NCBI GenBank assembly: GCA_964353875.1
Contig: CAYGXU010000046.1
Span: forward strand, 1-22,611
Source of the DNA: MGNI01 sp964353875
Lineage (GTDB): Bacteria; Chloroflexota; Anaerolineae; Anaerolineales; E44-bin32
Length of the DNA: 22,611 nt
Direction: 5' to 3'
Shown: positions 15,373 to 22,561 of the stretch, piece after piece
Position numbering within the stretch: position 1 is the first letter of the stretch
Layout: every line of letters begins with the position of its first letter
Program-made: the position numbers and the translations under genes
The notes under the pieces: generated by a model
Seen by the model: the letters and a program-made list of their open reading frames with translations, nothing else
Told to the model about the DNA's origin: nothing
Databases searched by the model: none

Positions 15373-16713
15373 ATGCCTTCTACTAAACAACTACTCTGGG
15401 AGGATCATCACAGCCACCTGAGAGAGTTAGCTAAGGCTGCAATTGAGGCAGTGGATCCCCACAAAGCGGTGGCTGGGCCTCTTCTATATAAGGATGGTAT
15501 CCTGCGGATCCGAGACCATACTTATGTGCTGGATCAAGAGGCTCGAGTCTATGTTGTCGGGGCAGGAAAAGCAGGCGAGGCCATGGCGAGAGCAGCGGAG
15601 AGCATCTTAGGCGATCGTGTGACGGATGGCGTGATGGCCGTTCCTCAAATATCGAGCAGTGAACTTAAACGCATCCGGCTCATCCATGCTGGGCATCCCC
15701 TCCCGACGAGAGGTTCTATTGAAGCAGGAGAGGCAATCCGGACGCTTTTGTGTGAAACCCGTGAAACGGATATCGTTTTGGCATTGATTTCCGGCGGAGG
15801 ATCGGCTCTCCTGGAATTGCCTGTTGAGGGGCTTGAGTTGCAGGACCTGCAGCGAACGAATGACTTGTTGATTAAGAGCGGCGCTCCCATTCAGGAGATC
15901 AACATCGTACGGAGAGAGCTGTCAGGAGTGAAAGGGGGAGGAGTAGCTCGTATGGCGAAGCCGGCGCGAGTGATTGCATTAATCCTCTCGGATGTGGTCG
16001 GGGACGATCTCGAAACGATTGCTTCAGGCCCGACGGTTCTTAGCGAGACGACAGCAATGGATGCCATCGGCGTCCTCGAGCGCTATAAACTCACAAGGAA
16101 AATCCCACGGCAAGTTCTGGATATACTGCGTAAACGTGCCCAAGAGGAGATCATTAAAGGCTCACAAGTTCAGCAACGAGTTGACAATATTCTCATCGGA
16201 AGCAATCTGATCGCGGCAGAAGCGGCTGTATGTAAAGCAAGAGATTTAGGATTTGAGGCGCTGCTACTGACGACATTTCTGAAAGGGGAAGCCAGGGATG
16301 TTGGTCATGTGATCGCAGCATTGGCTAAGGGCATCGCGACCCAACAATTCTCCCTCCCCATCCCGGCTTGCATCGTCCTTGGCGGTGAAACCACGGTAAC
16401 CGTGCGGGGCGAAGGCCTGGGTGGACGAAATCAGGAATTGGCTCTGGCTGTCGCCATCGAGTTAGCTGGATGGAGAAATGTGGCGGTCATGTCTTTGGCA
16501 ACCGATGGCGTTGATGGACCCACACCAGCTGCGGGAGCCATCGTGAGTGGCAAGACATTTGAATCGGGGAGATCTTTGGGGTTGGATGCAATCTCGGCTT
16601 TGGAAAACAACGATTCCTACACTTTCTTTGAAGCCCTTGGCGATACCCTGGTCACAGGTCCAACTGGCACCAATGTCAATGATCTCATCGTTTGTGCAAT
16701 CTATAAGGAGTGA
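15373..16713 (+). CDS. Glycerate 2-kinase (DUF4147/MOFRL family)
   Basis: Phosphorylates D-glycerate, by family precedent to 2-phosphoglycerate, feeding lower glycolysis. The 446-residue length is typical. The N-terminal DUF4147 domain shows VVGAGKAGEAMARAAE, LALISGGGSALLELP and VVGDDLETIASGPT; the C-terminal MOFRL domain shows VLGGETTVTVRGEGLGGRNQELALA and ATDGVDGPTPAAGAIV. The gene may be called gckA or ttuD in other genomes. AAGGAAAG lies about 10 nt before the ATG. Related proteins act on hydroxypyruvate as reductases in older annotation, but the motifs here are those of the kinase. The XdhC-like gene follows after 104 nt in the same direction. Confidence 0.93.
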   Translation: MPSTKQLLWEDHHSHLRELAKAAIEAVDPHKAVAGPLLYKDGILRIRDHTYVLDQEARVYVVGAGKAGEAMARAAESILGDRVTDGVMAVPQISSSELKRIRLIHAGHPLPTRGSIEAGEAIRTLLCETRETDIVLALISGGGSALLELPVEGLELQDLQRTNDLLIKSGAPIQEINIVRRELSGVKGGGVARMAKPARVIALILSDVVGDDLETIASGPTVLSETTAMDAIGVLERYKLTRKIPRQVLDILRKRAQEEIIKGSQVQQRVDNILIGSNLIAAEAAVCKARDLGFEALLLTTFLKGEARDVGHVIAALAKGIATQQFSLPIPACIVLGGETTVTVRGEGLGGRNQELALAVAIELAGWRNVAVMSLATDGVDGPTPAAGAIVSGKTFESGRSLGLDAISALENNDSYTFFEALGDTLVTGPTGTNVNDLIVCAIYKE

Positions 16714-16817
16714 ATATCATTTTGGTCCTCACATTAAGAGGATAATGGATTGGGGAACGATCAGACGATCGTGGGAAAGGCTAATTGTCCTCTTTTGGAT
16801 ACTTCCCGGAGCGTCCC

Positions 16818-17879
16818 ATGCGTGACATTTTAGAAGCGGTTGAGCGATGGATTGAAGAAGGGAGGGGTGCGGCGCTTGCTACGGTGATTCGCACATGGGG
16901 TTCCTCGCCAAGGCAAGCGGGTGCGAAAATGGCAATTAATGCAGAGGGCGAGTTCGTTGGATCGGTAAGTGGTGGTTGTGTCGAAGGCGCAGTGATCGAA
17001 GAAGGGCTGCAATCCATCCAGACCCGACAACCAAAGCTGCTCCATTTCGGCGTGGCGGATGAAACCGCTTGGGGTGTGGGACTGGCTTGCGGAGGTGAGA
17101 TCGATGTTTTTCTTGAACCTATCTTCGAAGGTGGATTGCAGGCCAAGATATGTCGAGAGATACTGCAGGTTTCGCGGGCGGGACAGGCTCATGTCCTGGC
17201 TCATGTTGTCCAAGCTCCCGAATATCTTTTGGGTCAATGGCTGTTTTTCCAGGAGGGCAGAGAACCTGTGGGAGATATCCCCCAGGCGCTATGGGAGCAA
17301 GTGATCACTCAGGCCCGCGCACAAATCAATACGAATGAAGCTCTGGTAAGAGCAATGTCTTATGAGGGAGACGTAATTGAGATTTTCTTTGAGACCCAAA
17401 GTCCGCCACCACGGTTGATCATTGTTGGCGCGGTCCATATTTCCATCGCGTTAGCGATACAGGCGAAGTCATTAGGATACGAGGTCTTCGTCGTCGATCC
17501 TCGCCAGGCTTTTGCCACGCAAAGTCGATTCCCGCTGGTGGATGGGCTGATCCAAGAGTGGCCCCATAAAGCCCTTAAAGAGGTCGTCATCCATCAAGCC
17601 ACCGCAATCGCTGTGCTGACCCATGATCCCAAGATCGACGACCCGGCCTTGCTGATTGCGTTGAGGAGTCCTGCTTTTTATGTCGGCGCCCTCGGCAGCC
17701 AGAAAACCCAGACGGCCCGTCAGGATAGATTGCGAGGATCGGGCTTAGGGGATGAGCAGCTTGCCAAGCTACATGGCCCGATCGGCTTGAATCTAGGGGG
17801 GCGTTCGCCAGAGGAGATCGCTTTGAGCATCATGGCTGAGATTGTCGCCGTTCGTTCAGGATCAGTCACCCTGGCTTGA
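16818..17879 (+). CDS. XdhC/CoxI-family protein
   Basis: XdhC-family proteins help insert and sulfurate the molybdenum cofactor of xanthine dehydrogenase-type enzymes. The 353-residue protein has both family domains. The N-terminal XdhC/CoxI domain shows GAALATVIRTWGSSPRQAGAKM, GSVSGGCVEGAVIEEG and GLACGGEIDVFLEP. The C-terminal Rossmann domain shows LIIVGAVHISIALAIQAKSLGYEV, YVGALGSQKTQTARQDRL and GLNLGGRSPEEIALSIMAEI. In the Rossmann loop, GAVHIS replaces the usual GAGHxA, a small change at the nucleotide-binding turn. ATG 16818 has GGAG 6 nt upstream and is preferred over TTG 16785. No molybdoenzyme gene lies in the window, so its client is unknown. Confidence 0.9.
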   Translation: MRDILEAVERWIEEGRGAALATVIRTWGSSPRQAGAKMAINAEGEFVGSVSGGCVEGAVIEEGLQSIQTRQPKLLHFGVADETAWGVGLACGGEIDVFLEPIFEGGLQAKICREILQVSRAGQAHVLAHVVQAPEYLLGQWLFFQEGREPVGDIPQALWEQVITQARAQINTNEALVRAMSYEGDVIEIFFETQSPPPRLIIVGAVHISIALAIQAKSLGYEVFVVDPRQAFATQSRFPLVDGLIQEWPHKALKEVVIHQATAIAVLTHDPKIDDPALLIALRSPAFYVGALGSQKTQTARQDRLRGSGLGDEQLAKLHGPIGLNLGGRSPEEIALSIMAEIVAVRSGSVTLA

Positions 17880-17948
17880 CTTTGGATTTTGGCTTTAGAG
17901 ATTGTAATCACAACAAGAAAAGAATGGCTTTGAACTCTTAATCTTCGC

Positions 17949-18659
17949 CTACTCTTCAAGACCCATGCCTTCTATGGGTGATTTAACTAATCCACGTTGC
18001 CAGGCCCAGGCCACGGCCTCTGCACGCGATTTGAAGTCAAGTTTATCGTAAATGTTGGTGATGTGGTTTTTAACGGTGCCTTCCGAAATCGAGAGGATTT
18101 TAGATATCCGCTGGTTATCATAACCTCTGGCGATCAGGCTAAGGACTTCTCTCTCGCGAACGGTGATCTCGGATAAGCCAACTTCCTGCTCGCTCCTTAT
18201 CGAGGCGAAGACGAGGTTGGAAGCGACCTCTGAACTCAACCAGGTTTCACCGCGCGCGATAGTTCGAACCCCCTTGGTGATGGTCGAGGGTTCTTCGTCT
18301 TTGAGCATATAGCCATTTGCACCTGCTTTTAGCATCGCAAGGACATATTCCAGATCTCCAAAAGCGCTTAATACGAGAACTTTCGTCCTCTCACTTTGCT
18401 TACAAGCGCCTTTGATTACATCGATCGCGCGCAGCCCTGGCATGTTGATATCCAATAAGAGCACGTCTGGTTGGAGAGATTGAGCCAGTCTTAGGGCCTC
18501 ATCTCCATTCTCGACCTCGGCAATGACTTCAATATCGTCGTGCTGTTGCAGTTCGTGGCGGATACCATTGCGCACAATGGGGTGATCATCTGCGATGAGT
18601 ACAGTGATTTTCCTGTTCTCAGCCTTCGAATCCGCTTGTTGTGAACCGAAATCCATCAT
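17949..18659 (-). CDS. NarL/LuxR-type response regulator (ComA-like)
   Basis: A 236-residue response regulator, the output of the kinase encoded just upstream. The receiver domain (about 18-135) has the acidic pair Asp24/Asp25, phosphoacceptor Asp70 in LLLDINMPG, Ser98 and Lys120. The C-terminal LuxR/GerE helix-turn-helix (about 162-222) shows LSEITVREREVLSLIARGYDN, then ISEGTVKNHITNIYDKL. Its first codons overlap the kinase stop (ATGA at 18659-18656), so the two are translationally coupled. NarL-type regulators usually bind as dimers to inverted half-sites; candidate GTCAT/ATGAC sites lie upstream of the precursor peptide gene. By position and class it is equivalent to ComA, but it may control other, unseen genes. 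Confidence 0.93.
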   Translation of the reverse strand: MMDFGSQQADSKAENRKITVLIADDHPIVRNGIRHELQQHDDIEVIAEVENGDEALRLAQSLQPDVLLLDINMPGLRAIDVIKGACKQSERTKVLVLSAFGDLEYVLAMLKAGANGYMLKDEEPSTITKGVRTIARGETWLSSEVASNLVFASIRSEQEVGLSEITVREREVLSLIARGYDNQRISKILSISEGTVKNHITNIYDKLDFKSRAEAVAWAWQRGLVKSPIEGMGLEE

Positions 18660-21088
18660 GGGGGCGCCTTTCTATTGGTTTCATGATTTTCTGGTTTCTC
18701 CAAGGGTACTGAAGCAATAATGCAGGTGCCTCTATCTGGTGCGGATTGGATTTCTAACTCGCCTTGAAAATGCTCAATTTGTTCGCGCATCCCAACCAGA
18801 CCGAAGTGCTGGTCATCCAGTAATTTTCCGAGAGGATGAGGAATCGAAAAACCGTGGCCATTGTCTTTGACCACGAGGATGACCCTATCGGAGCGAATCT
18901 CAATTCCAACCTCCACTTGGTGAGCCTGAGCATGGTTGATCGTATTAGTTAAAGCTTCGTTGAGCACCCGATATAGACAGAGAGCAAGGTCTTCGAGAAT
19001 CGGCTGATCCTCATTCCCAAGGACAGAGAAATCGAACTCGATCGACTTATGGTTTGCATTGGCAAGCTCCCGAATCCTAGAACGGATCGCGGAAACCAGT
19101 CCCAGGTTATCCAAAGTGGGAGGGCGCAACTCTGAGCAGATGCGGCGCAGGTTATAGATGATTTCTCGTACTTCGTCTCGCAAAGGAGGGAGATGAAGCG
19201 TGTCGAGTTGGGAGAGTTTGAAATTCAGTCCCACAAGCGATTGGATAATATCATCATGGATCTCACGCGCCAAACGTTTACGCTCTTCCTCACGAGCGCG
19301 CATGATCTCCTTATGCAATTGGTTGACTTCCGCAGCGCGAGCGCGCAATTCATTTAGAAGCTGGATATTCTGCAACGAGATGCCCACTTGCCTGCGGACA
19401 ACGGCAAGGATGTCATAATCCTCGCTGCTGAAAATGTCTCTTCCTATTTTGGGTTCAATGATCAGGAATCCAAGGAGTGTATTAGTCCCAAGGATAGGGG
19501 TGATTAATTTTCCGGGAATGCCATCCATCAGGTTCTCTTCCCAGCTTGTGAGGGTCTTGTTTTTCAGGATGCGTTTTAATTCATTGGTGTGGATTGGGCT
19601 ACTGTGTTTAAGAAAGAATTGAACCAGAGTACAAGAATGAGGAAGCAAAGGATGATCCCATGTATCTGGAGCTCCCAAATAACCGGGGTTAGAATTTCCG
19701 GGCCGTGGGTAGATAAAGATCGAGCCATCGGCTTCAATAAGGACCAAAAAGGCGTCATTCAGTCGAAGGGTTTCTTTGAGCCTTTGACATAAGACCTCCC
19801 CCAATATTCTCGCATCCGTATATTCTTCAAGGTTCTGAGTAATCTTCCCAGTGGCGGAGCGATAATCGTACCATCCGCCATAGAAGACCCAATCGACAAA
19901 TTGCTGTAAATGGCTTCGCAAAGGTTCAAATGAAATTGCCAGAGGCAGGATCAAGAGCAGACAGAGGATGGGTTTCTCATGAATGGAGAAGGGTAAGGCG
20001 ATCTCGATCATGGCGATGATCCCCAGGTATACCCCAATCAAGATGGAGAAGACCAATACATATGCTGCCCCGCGATTCAAGAACCTTTCAAGGCGAATCA
20101 GTCGGTAGCGGACGATGGCATAACTGTAGGCAAGGGGGATAAACAGAAGAAAGAGGAGACTGGTTTCATACGGAATAATGGGTTGCAGGAGAATCGCATC
20201 GGGAAGAATGGTCAGGGAGATGACCAGGAGCAGAGATATGACGCTAAAAAGCGTTACGAGGCGGATTTGTTGCCGGCTCCTTGCGCTTGATGCCCGAATA
20301 TAGGAGGTAATAAGTAGAGTGATAACCAGGAAGAAATTAAACGTGAGAAAAAACCTGCCTGCAAAATACAGTATGCGATCCAGGACGCTGTTCTGAAGCT
20401 GATATGGACCGAAAATGGCATAAGGTATACAACCGATCACCGCGATCACATATAAAGGAATATGAAAAATCCGTCGGAGGGAGGAAGGGCGCGTTTCCGG
20501 GAAATGCAGGTGAAGATGCACAGCCAGGGGACCAATCCACCAAAGCAAGACATTGAATAATCCGGAGGTCCACTCCGCTCCCCGAGCGGATATCGAACCG
20601 CTGGCTAGTATTCCACTTCCAAACATGCATAAAATAAAGAATAGGTTTGTGGATGTCGAGCCCGGTGCGAATCCTTTTACGATAATCCCGATGAACAGGA
20701 ATGCAGAAGAGACTGCGAGTGGCGCGAGACGACGCAAGAATTCTGTTTGGGGCGGAGGCGCCAAACGTAATTTTCCTTCAATGACTTGTCCTCTTCTGTT
20801 GATCGTCAAGAGAATTTCATCGCCAGAATGCATTGTTGCGTAAATTGCCCCAGATTGGGAAGAGGGTACGCCCTCAATTTGAAGGAGGATATCTCCCGTT
20901 CTCAGCAGATCGAACGCATCGCTAGATGGATCAATCGATCGCACAATTCCGTCAATCCGCGACCATTCCATGCCATCATAAGGAAGACGAAGGAGATACC
21001 ATATGGCGAAGATAAGCAAAGATGCAAAAACAACAATGAAGATGAAGGGCAGAATATTGCCGATCCATTTAAAAAATATTTTTAACAT
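18656..21088 (-). CDS. Polytopic histidine kinase with PDZ domain (ComP-like)
   Basis: An 810-residue membrane sensor kinase. Order of parts: TM1 (about 12-34); an extracytoplasmic PDZ-like domain (about 45-110, with LLRTGDILLQIEGVPSSQSG); about nine more hydrophobic segments (120-390); a GAF-like cytoplasmic region (about 425-580); a coiled linker; a HisKA_3 dimerisation domain with phospho-His611 in REIHDDIIQSLVGL; and a HATPase_c domain (NEALTNTINHA, VKDNGHGF, HFGLVGMREQ). A PDZ domain inserted between TM1 and a many-pass membrane region in a HisKA_3 kinase is also the layout of Bacillus ComP, which reads a prenylated peptide. The gene starts 31 nt after the polyprenyl synthase stop without a clear Shine-Dalgarno and overlaps the response regulator. 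The ligand is inferred from context to be the adjacent peptide. Confidence 0.92.
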   Translation of the reverse strand: MLKIFFKWIGNILPFIFIVVFASLLIFAIWYLLRLPYDGMEWSRIDGIVRSIDPSSDAFDLLRTGDILLQIEGVPSSQSGAIYATMHSGDEILLTINRRGQVIEGKLRLAPPPQTEFLRRLAPLAVSSAFLFIGIIVKGFAPGSTSTNLFFILCMFGSGILASGSISARGAEWTSGLFNVLLWWIGPLAVHLHLHFPETRPSSLRRIFHIPLYVIAVIGCIPYAIFGPYQLQNSVLDRILYFAGRFFLTFNFFLVITLLITSYIRASSARSRQQIRLVTLFSVISLLLVISLTILPDAILLQPIIPYETSLLFLLFIPLAYSYAIVRYRLIRLERFLNRGAAYVLVFSILIGVYLGIIAMIEIALPFSIHEKPILCLLLILPLAISFEPLRSHLQQFVDWVFYGGWYDYRSATGKITQNLEEYTDARILGEVLCQRLKETLRLNDAFLVLIEADGSIFIYPRPGNSNPGYLGAPDTWDHPLLPHSCTLVQFFLKHSSPIHTNELKRILKNKTLTSWEENLMDGIPGKLITPILGTNTLLGFLIIEPKIGRDIFSSEDYDILAVVRRQVGISLQNIQLLNELRARAAEVNQLHKEIMRAREEERKRLAREIHDDIIQSLVGLNFKLSQLDTLHLPPLRDEVREIIYNLRRICSELRPPTLDNLGLVSAIRSRIRELANANHKSIEFDFSVLGNEDQPILEDLALCLYRVLNEALTNTINHAQAHQVEVGIEIRSDRVILVVKDNGHGFSIPHPLGKLLDDQHFGLVGMREQIEHFQGELEIQSAPDRGTCIIASVPLEKPENHETNRKAPP

Positions 21089-21119
21089 GCAAAACGCTTT
21101 AAATAGGCCATTCTTGGAT

Positions 21120-22106
21120 TCAGATTTGCTTAAGGATATTAATCAATTTGTTCTCCGTAGGCAAATCAAATCCGGTTGATTCCAGTGCTCGCAAAGAATG
21201 GAGGCGATGTTGTTCCGCCTTTGTTGCAAGGTAGAGCGCGGCCCCCGAAGCTTGGAGTAGGTCGCGTATTTCTTGAAGAGAACCTTGATTTTTATCGGAG
21301 GCTTCTAGGAGTTTTCTTATTTGGAAATTCTCTTCAGAGGAACATACGCTCAGCGTGAATAGAATGGGCAAATTGCACAGCCCCTTTTTCGAAGTGGTAT
21401 TTTCCCATTCTTCTCCCCCAAAAATATCCTTAGCATCATCGGTAATCTGAATCAGAATTCCCAGATGAAATCCGAAATTATGAAAAGCTGACAGGATCGT
21501 GGGATCCTCTGTTCCCAGCCTGGCGCCGCTGCGGCAAGCCAGAGCAAAAAAGGCGCCGGATTTCGCTTCTGCAACCTGCCAATACTGCTCAAGATTGAGT
21601 TCCTCGCTTGTCAACTCGAGGTGTTGAGCGCTGCACATCTCAAGAATGGTTCTGTGAAAGTGGTCTCGAATGTCGTTAACAACGCTATTTTGGATTCCAT
21701 CTCTCAACATGTCTGAAAAGATTAGTCCCGAAGTTGCATATAGACCGGTAGCCAGGTTGATCGCTTCACTTGATGCGCAATCAGCAAGGCAGGATATGAT
21801 AGGATCACCGTCCTCAATCGAATCCATGATATGGGCTGCCAAATAAATCAATCCCCATGCAGCGGCAACGCCGGCCGCATCTTGGGGATCACGCCCCACA
21901 ATTCGAGCGCATAATCCAGGCAGTTCAAGCCAAGAAGGTTGCAGAGAAGTTGAATGAGAGTGGCTGTCTTCGGTATCGCAAAGTAAAGCTCGGCGCATGA
22001 CATCCATATACTGTCGCCATGCGCCAGAACTTATCCAGGCCGTCTCAAGGCGGTGCAAGATCGAGTCGGTTAGGTCTGTTGTTGGCCTTAGTGTTTTACG
22101 TACCAA
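21120..22106 (-). CDS. Class I polyprenyl synthase (ComQ-like, putative peptide prenyltransferase)
   Basis: A 328-residue all-helical isoprenyl diphosphate synthase-fold protein. The first Asp-rich motif is DSIEDGD (Asp95, Asp99), a D-x3-D variant of the usual DDxxD; the second is a canonical DDAKD (Asp223, Asp224, Asp227) in QITDDAKDIFG. EAKSGAFFALACRSGA and SKKGLCNLPILF match conserved family segments. Ordinary members make farnesyl or geranylgeranyl diphosphate; ComQ of Bacillus instead prenylates the Trp of ComX. The gene begins 20 nt after a precursor peptide with Trp-bearing repeats and is followed by a ComP-like kinase, so the ComQ role is preferred. The start appears to be TTG at 22106, with GAGAGA about 11 nt upstream; no ATG is near in this frame. 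An ordinary isoprenoid role cannot be excluded. Confidence 0.85.
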   Translation of the reverse strand: MVRKTLRPTTDLTDSILHRLETAWISSGAWRQYMDVMRRALLCDTEDSHSHSTSLQPSWLELPGLCARIVGRDPQDAAGVAAAWGLIYLAAHIMDSIEDGDPIISCLADCASSEAINLATGLYATSGLIFSDMLRDGIQNSVVNDIRDHFHRTILEMCSAQHLELTSEELNLEQYWQVAEAKSGAFFALACRSGARLGTEDPTILSAFHNFGFHLGILIQITDDAKDIFGGEEWENTTSKKGLCNLPILFTLSVCSSEENFQIRKLLEASDKNQGSLQEIRDLLQASGAALYLATKAEQHRLHSLRALESTGFDLPTENKLINILKQI

Positions 22107-22126
22107 TAAAATATTTATCTCTCATA

Positions 22127-22261
22127 TCAATCAAACATGGGCTTGCTACCCACATAGGTTCTTGACTGACTTGCATACCAATTAAACATTGGCTTATTGT
22201 CAATTTGGACACCTAATTTTGTTTCATACCAATTAAACATCGGCTTATCGCCAATTTGAAC
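22127..22261 (-). repeat. 51-bp tandem repeat encoding the peptide cores
   Basis: Two full units (22261-22211 and 22210-22160) and one shortened unit (from 22159) have an exact 51-nt period. Each contains AAG CCN ATG TTT RAT TGR TAT. The conserved block is KPMF(N/D)WY; the residues between blocks vary. In the third unit the Trp codon is TGA, and the frame after it would read Tyr-Glu-Arg then TAA. Confidence 0.88.
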
Positions 22262-22426
22262 GCGATCAGTGATCTCTACTTTGCTGAGGACAGATTGGAA
22301 CCCTTCCAACTCCTCACTACTTAATCGATAGCCTTCTCTCTCAAGGACCAATTTCGCATCACGTTGTAGGGACTTTGCAAAAGCGACATCCTTCGCCATG
22401 CGATGGATTACTTTTTCCAAACCCAT
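22127..22426 (-). CDS. Multi-core precursor peptide, putative prenyl-Trp pheromone (ComX-like)
   Basis: A 99-residue RiPP-type precursor. The start at 22426 follows a perfect AGGAGG at 6 nt; an in-frame ATG at 22450 lacks one. Residues 1-50 are a charged helical leader (VIHRMAKDVAFAKSLQRDAK, then REGYRLSSEELEGF), similar in pattern to Nif11/Franean1_4349-type RiPP leaders. Residues 56-99 are a 17-residue tandem repeat: Lys61, Lys78 and Lys95 each begin KPMF; copies 1 and 2 continue NWY with Trp66 and Trp83, and copy 3 stops after KPMFD. There is no signal peptide and no Cys. The polyprenyl synthase follows at once. I infer that Trp66 and Trp83 are prenylated and that short peptides around them are released. 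It has no sequence likeness to ComX outside the Trp-bearing cores. Confidence 0.85.
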   Translation of the reverse strand: MGLEKVIHRMAKDVAFAKSLQRDAKLVLEREGYRLSSEELEGFQSVLSKVEITDRVQIGDKPMFNWYETKLGVQIDNKPMFNWYASQSRTYVGSKPMFD

Positions 22427-22481
22427 GTCAATCCTCCTAGCAATATTCATTATTGATCAAAGCGATCGGATAATCTATCAG

Positions 22482-22510
22482 AGCATACCTTAATCTATGA
22501 TCTCTGTCAT
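22482..22510 (-). promoter_or_regulatory. Candidate promoter of the peptide-signalling cassette
   Basis: On the minus strand a -35 ATGACA (22510-22505) and a -10 TATGCT (22487-22482) are 17 bp apart. The predicted transcript starts near 22475 and has a leader of about 48 nt before the AGGAGG-led start of the precursor gene. The -10 is imperfect, as expected for an activated promoter. Confidence 0.45.
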
Positions 22511-22561
22511 GTGCCTGTGGTCATTCCGATATGTATGACTTTGAACCTATTGAGTTATGAC
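22506..22561. promoter_or_regulatory. Four GTCAT/ATGAC half-sites upstream of the precursor gene
   Basis: GTCAT occurs at 22506-22510 and 22520-22524, and its complement ATGAC at 22535-22539 and 22557-22561, so the four copies form nested inverted pairs. The inner pair is separated by 10 nt. The first overlaps the candidate -35 and the others lie upstream of it, where an activating NarL-type regulator would bind. Five-base words are short, so chance is possible. Confidence 0.35.

Noticed and set aside
22127..22261. CRISPR-like array, because of regular short repeats
   Set aside because: The 51-bp repeats are contiguous, codon-phased and lie within a translated gene; there are no spacers and no cas genes.
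22124..22261. A genetic code in which TGA means Trp
   Set aside because: TGA is the natural end of several other genes here (rpiB, the kinase, the GNAT, the PfkB kinase), so genome-wide reassignment is ruled out; local readthrough remains possible.
22427..22450. Upstream ATG at 22450 as start of the precursor peptide
   Set aside because: The perfect AGGAGG lies inside that extension, 6 nt before the ATG at 22426, so the internal start is far more likely.
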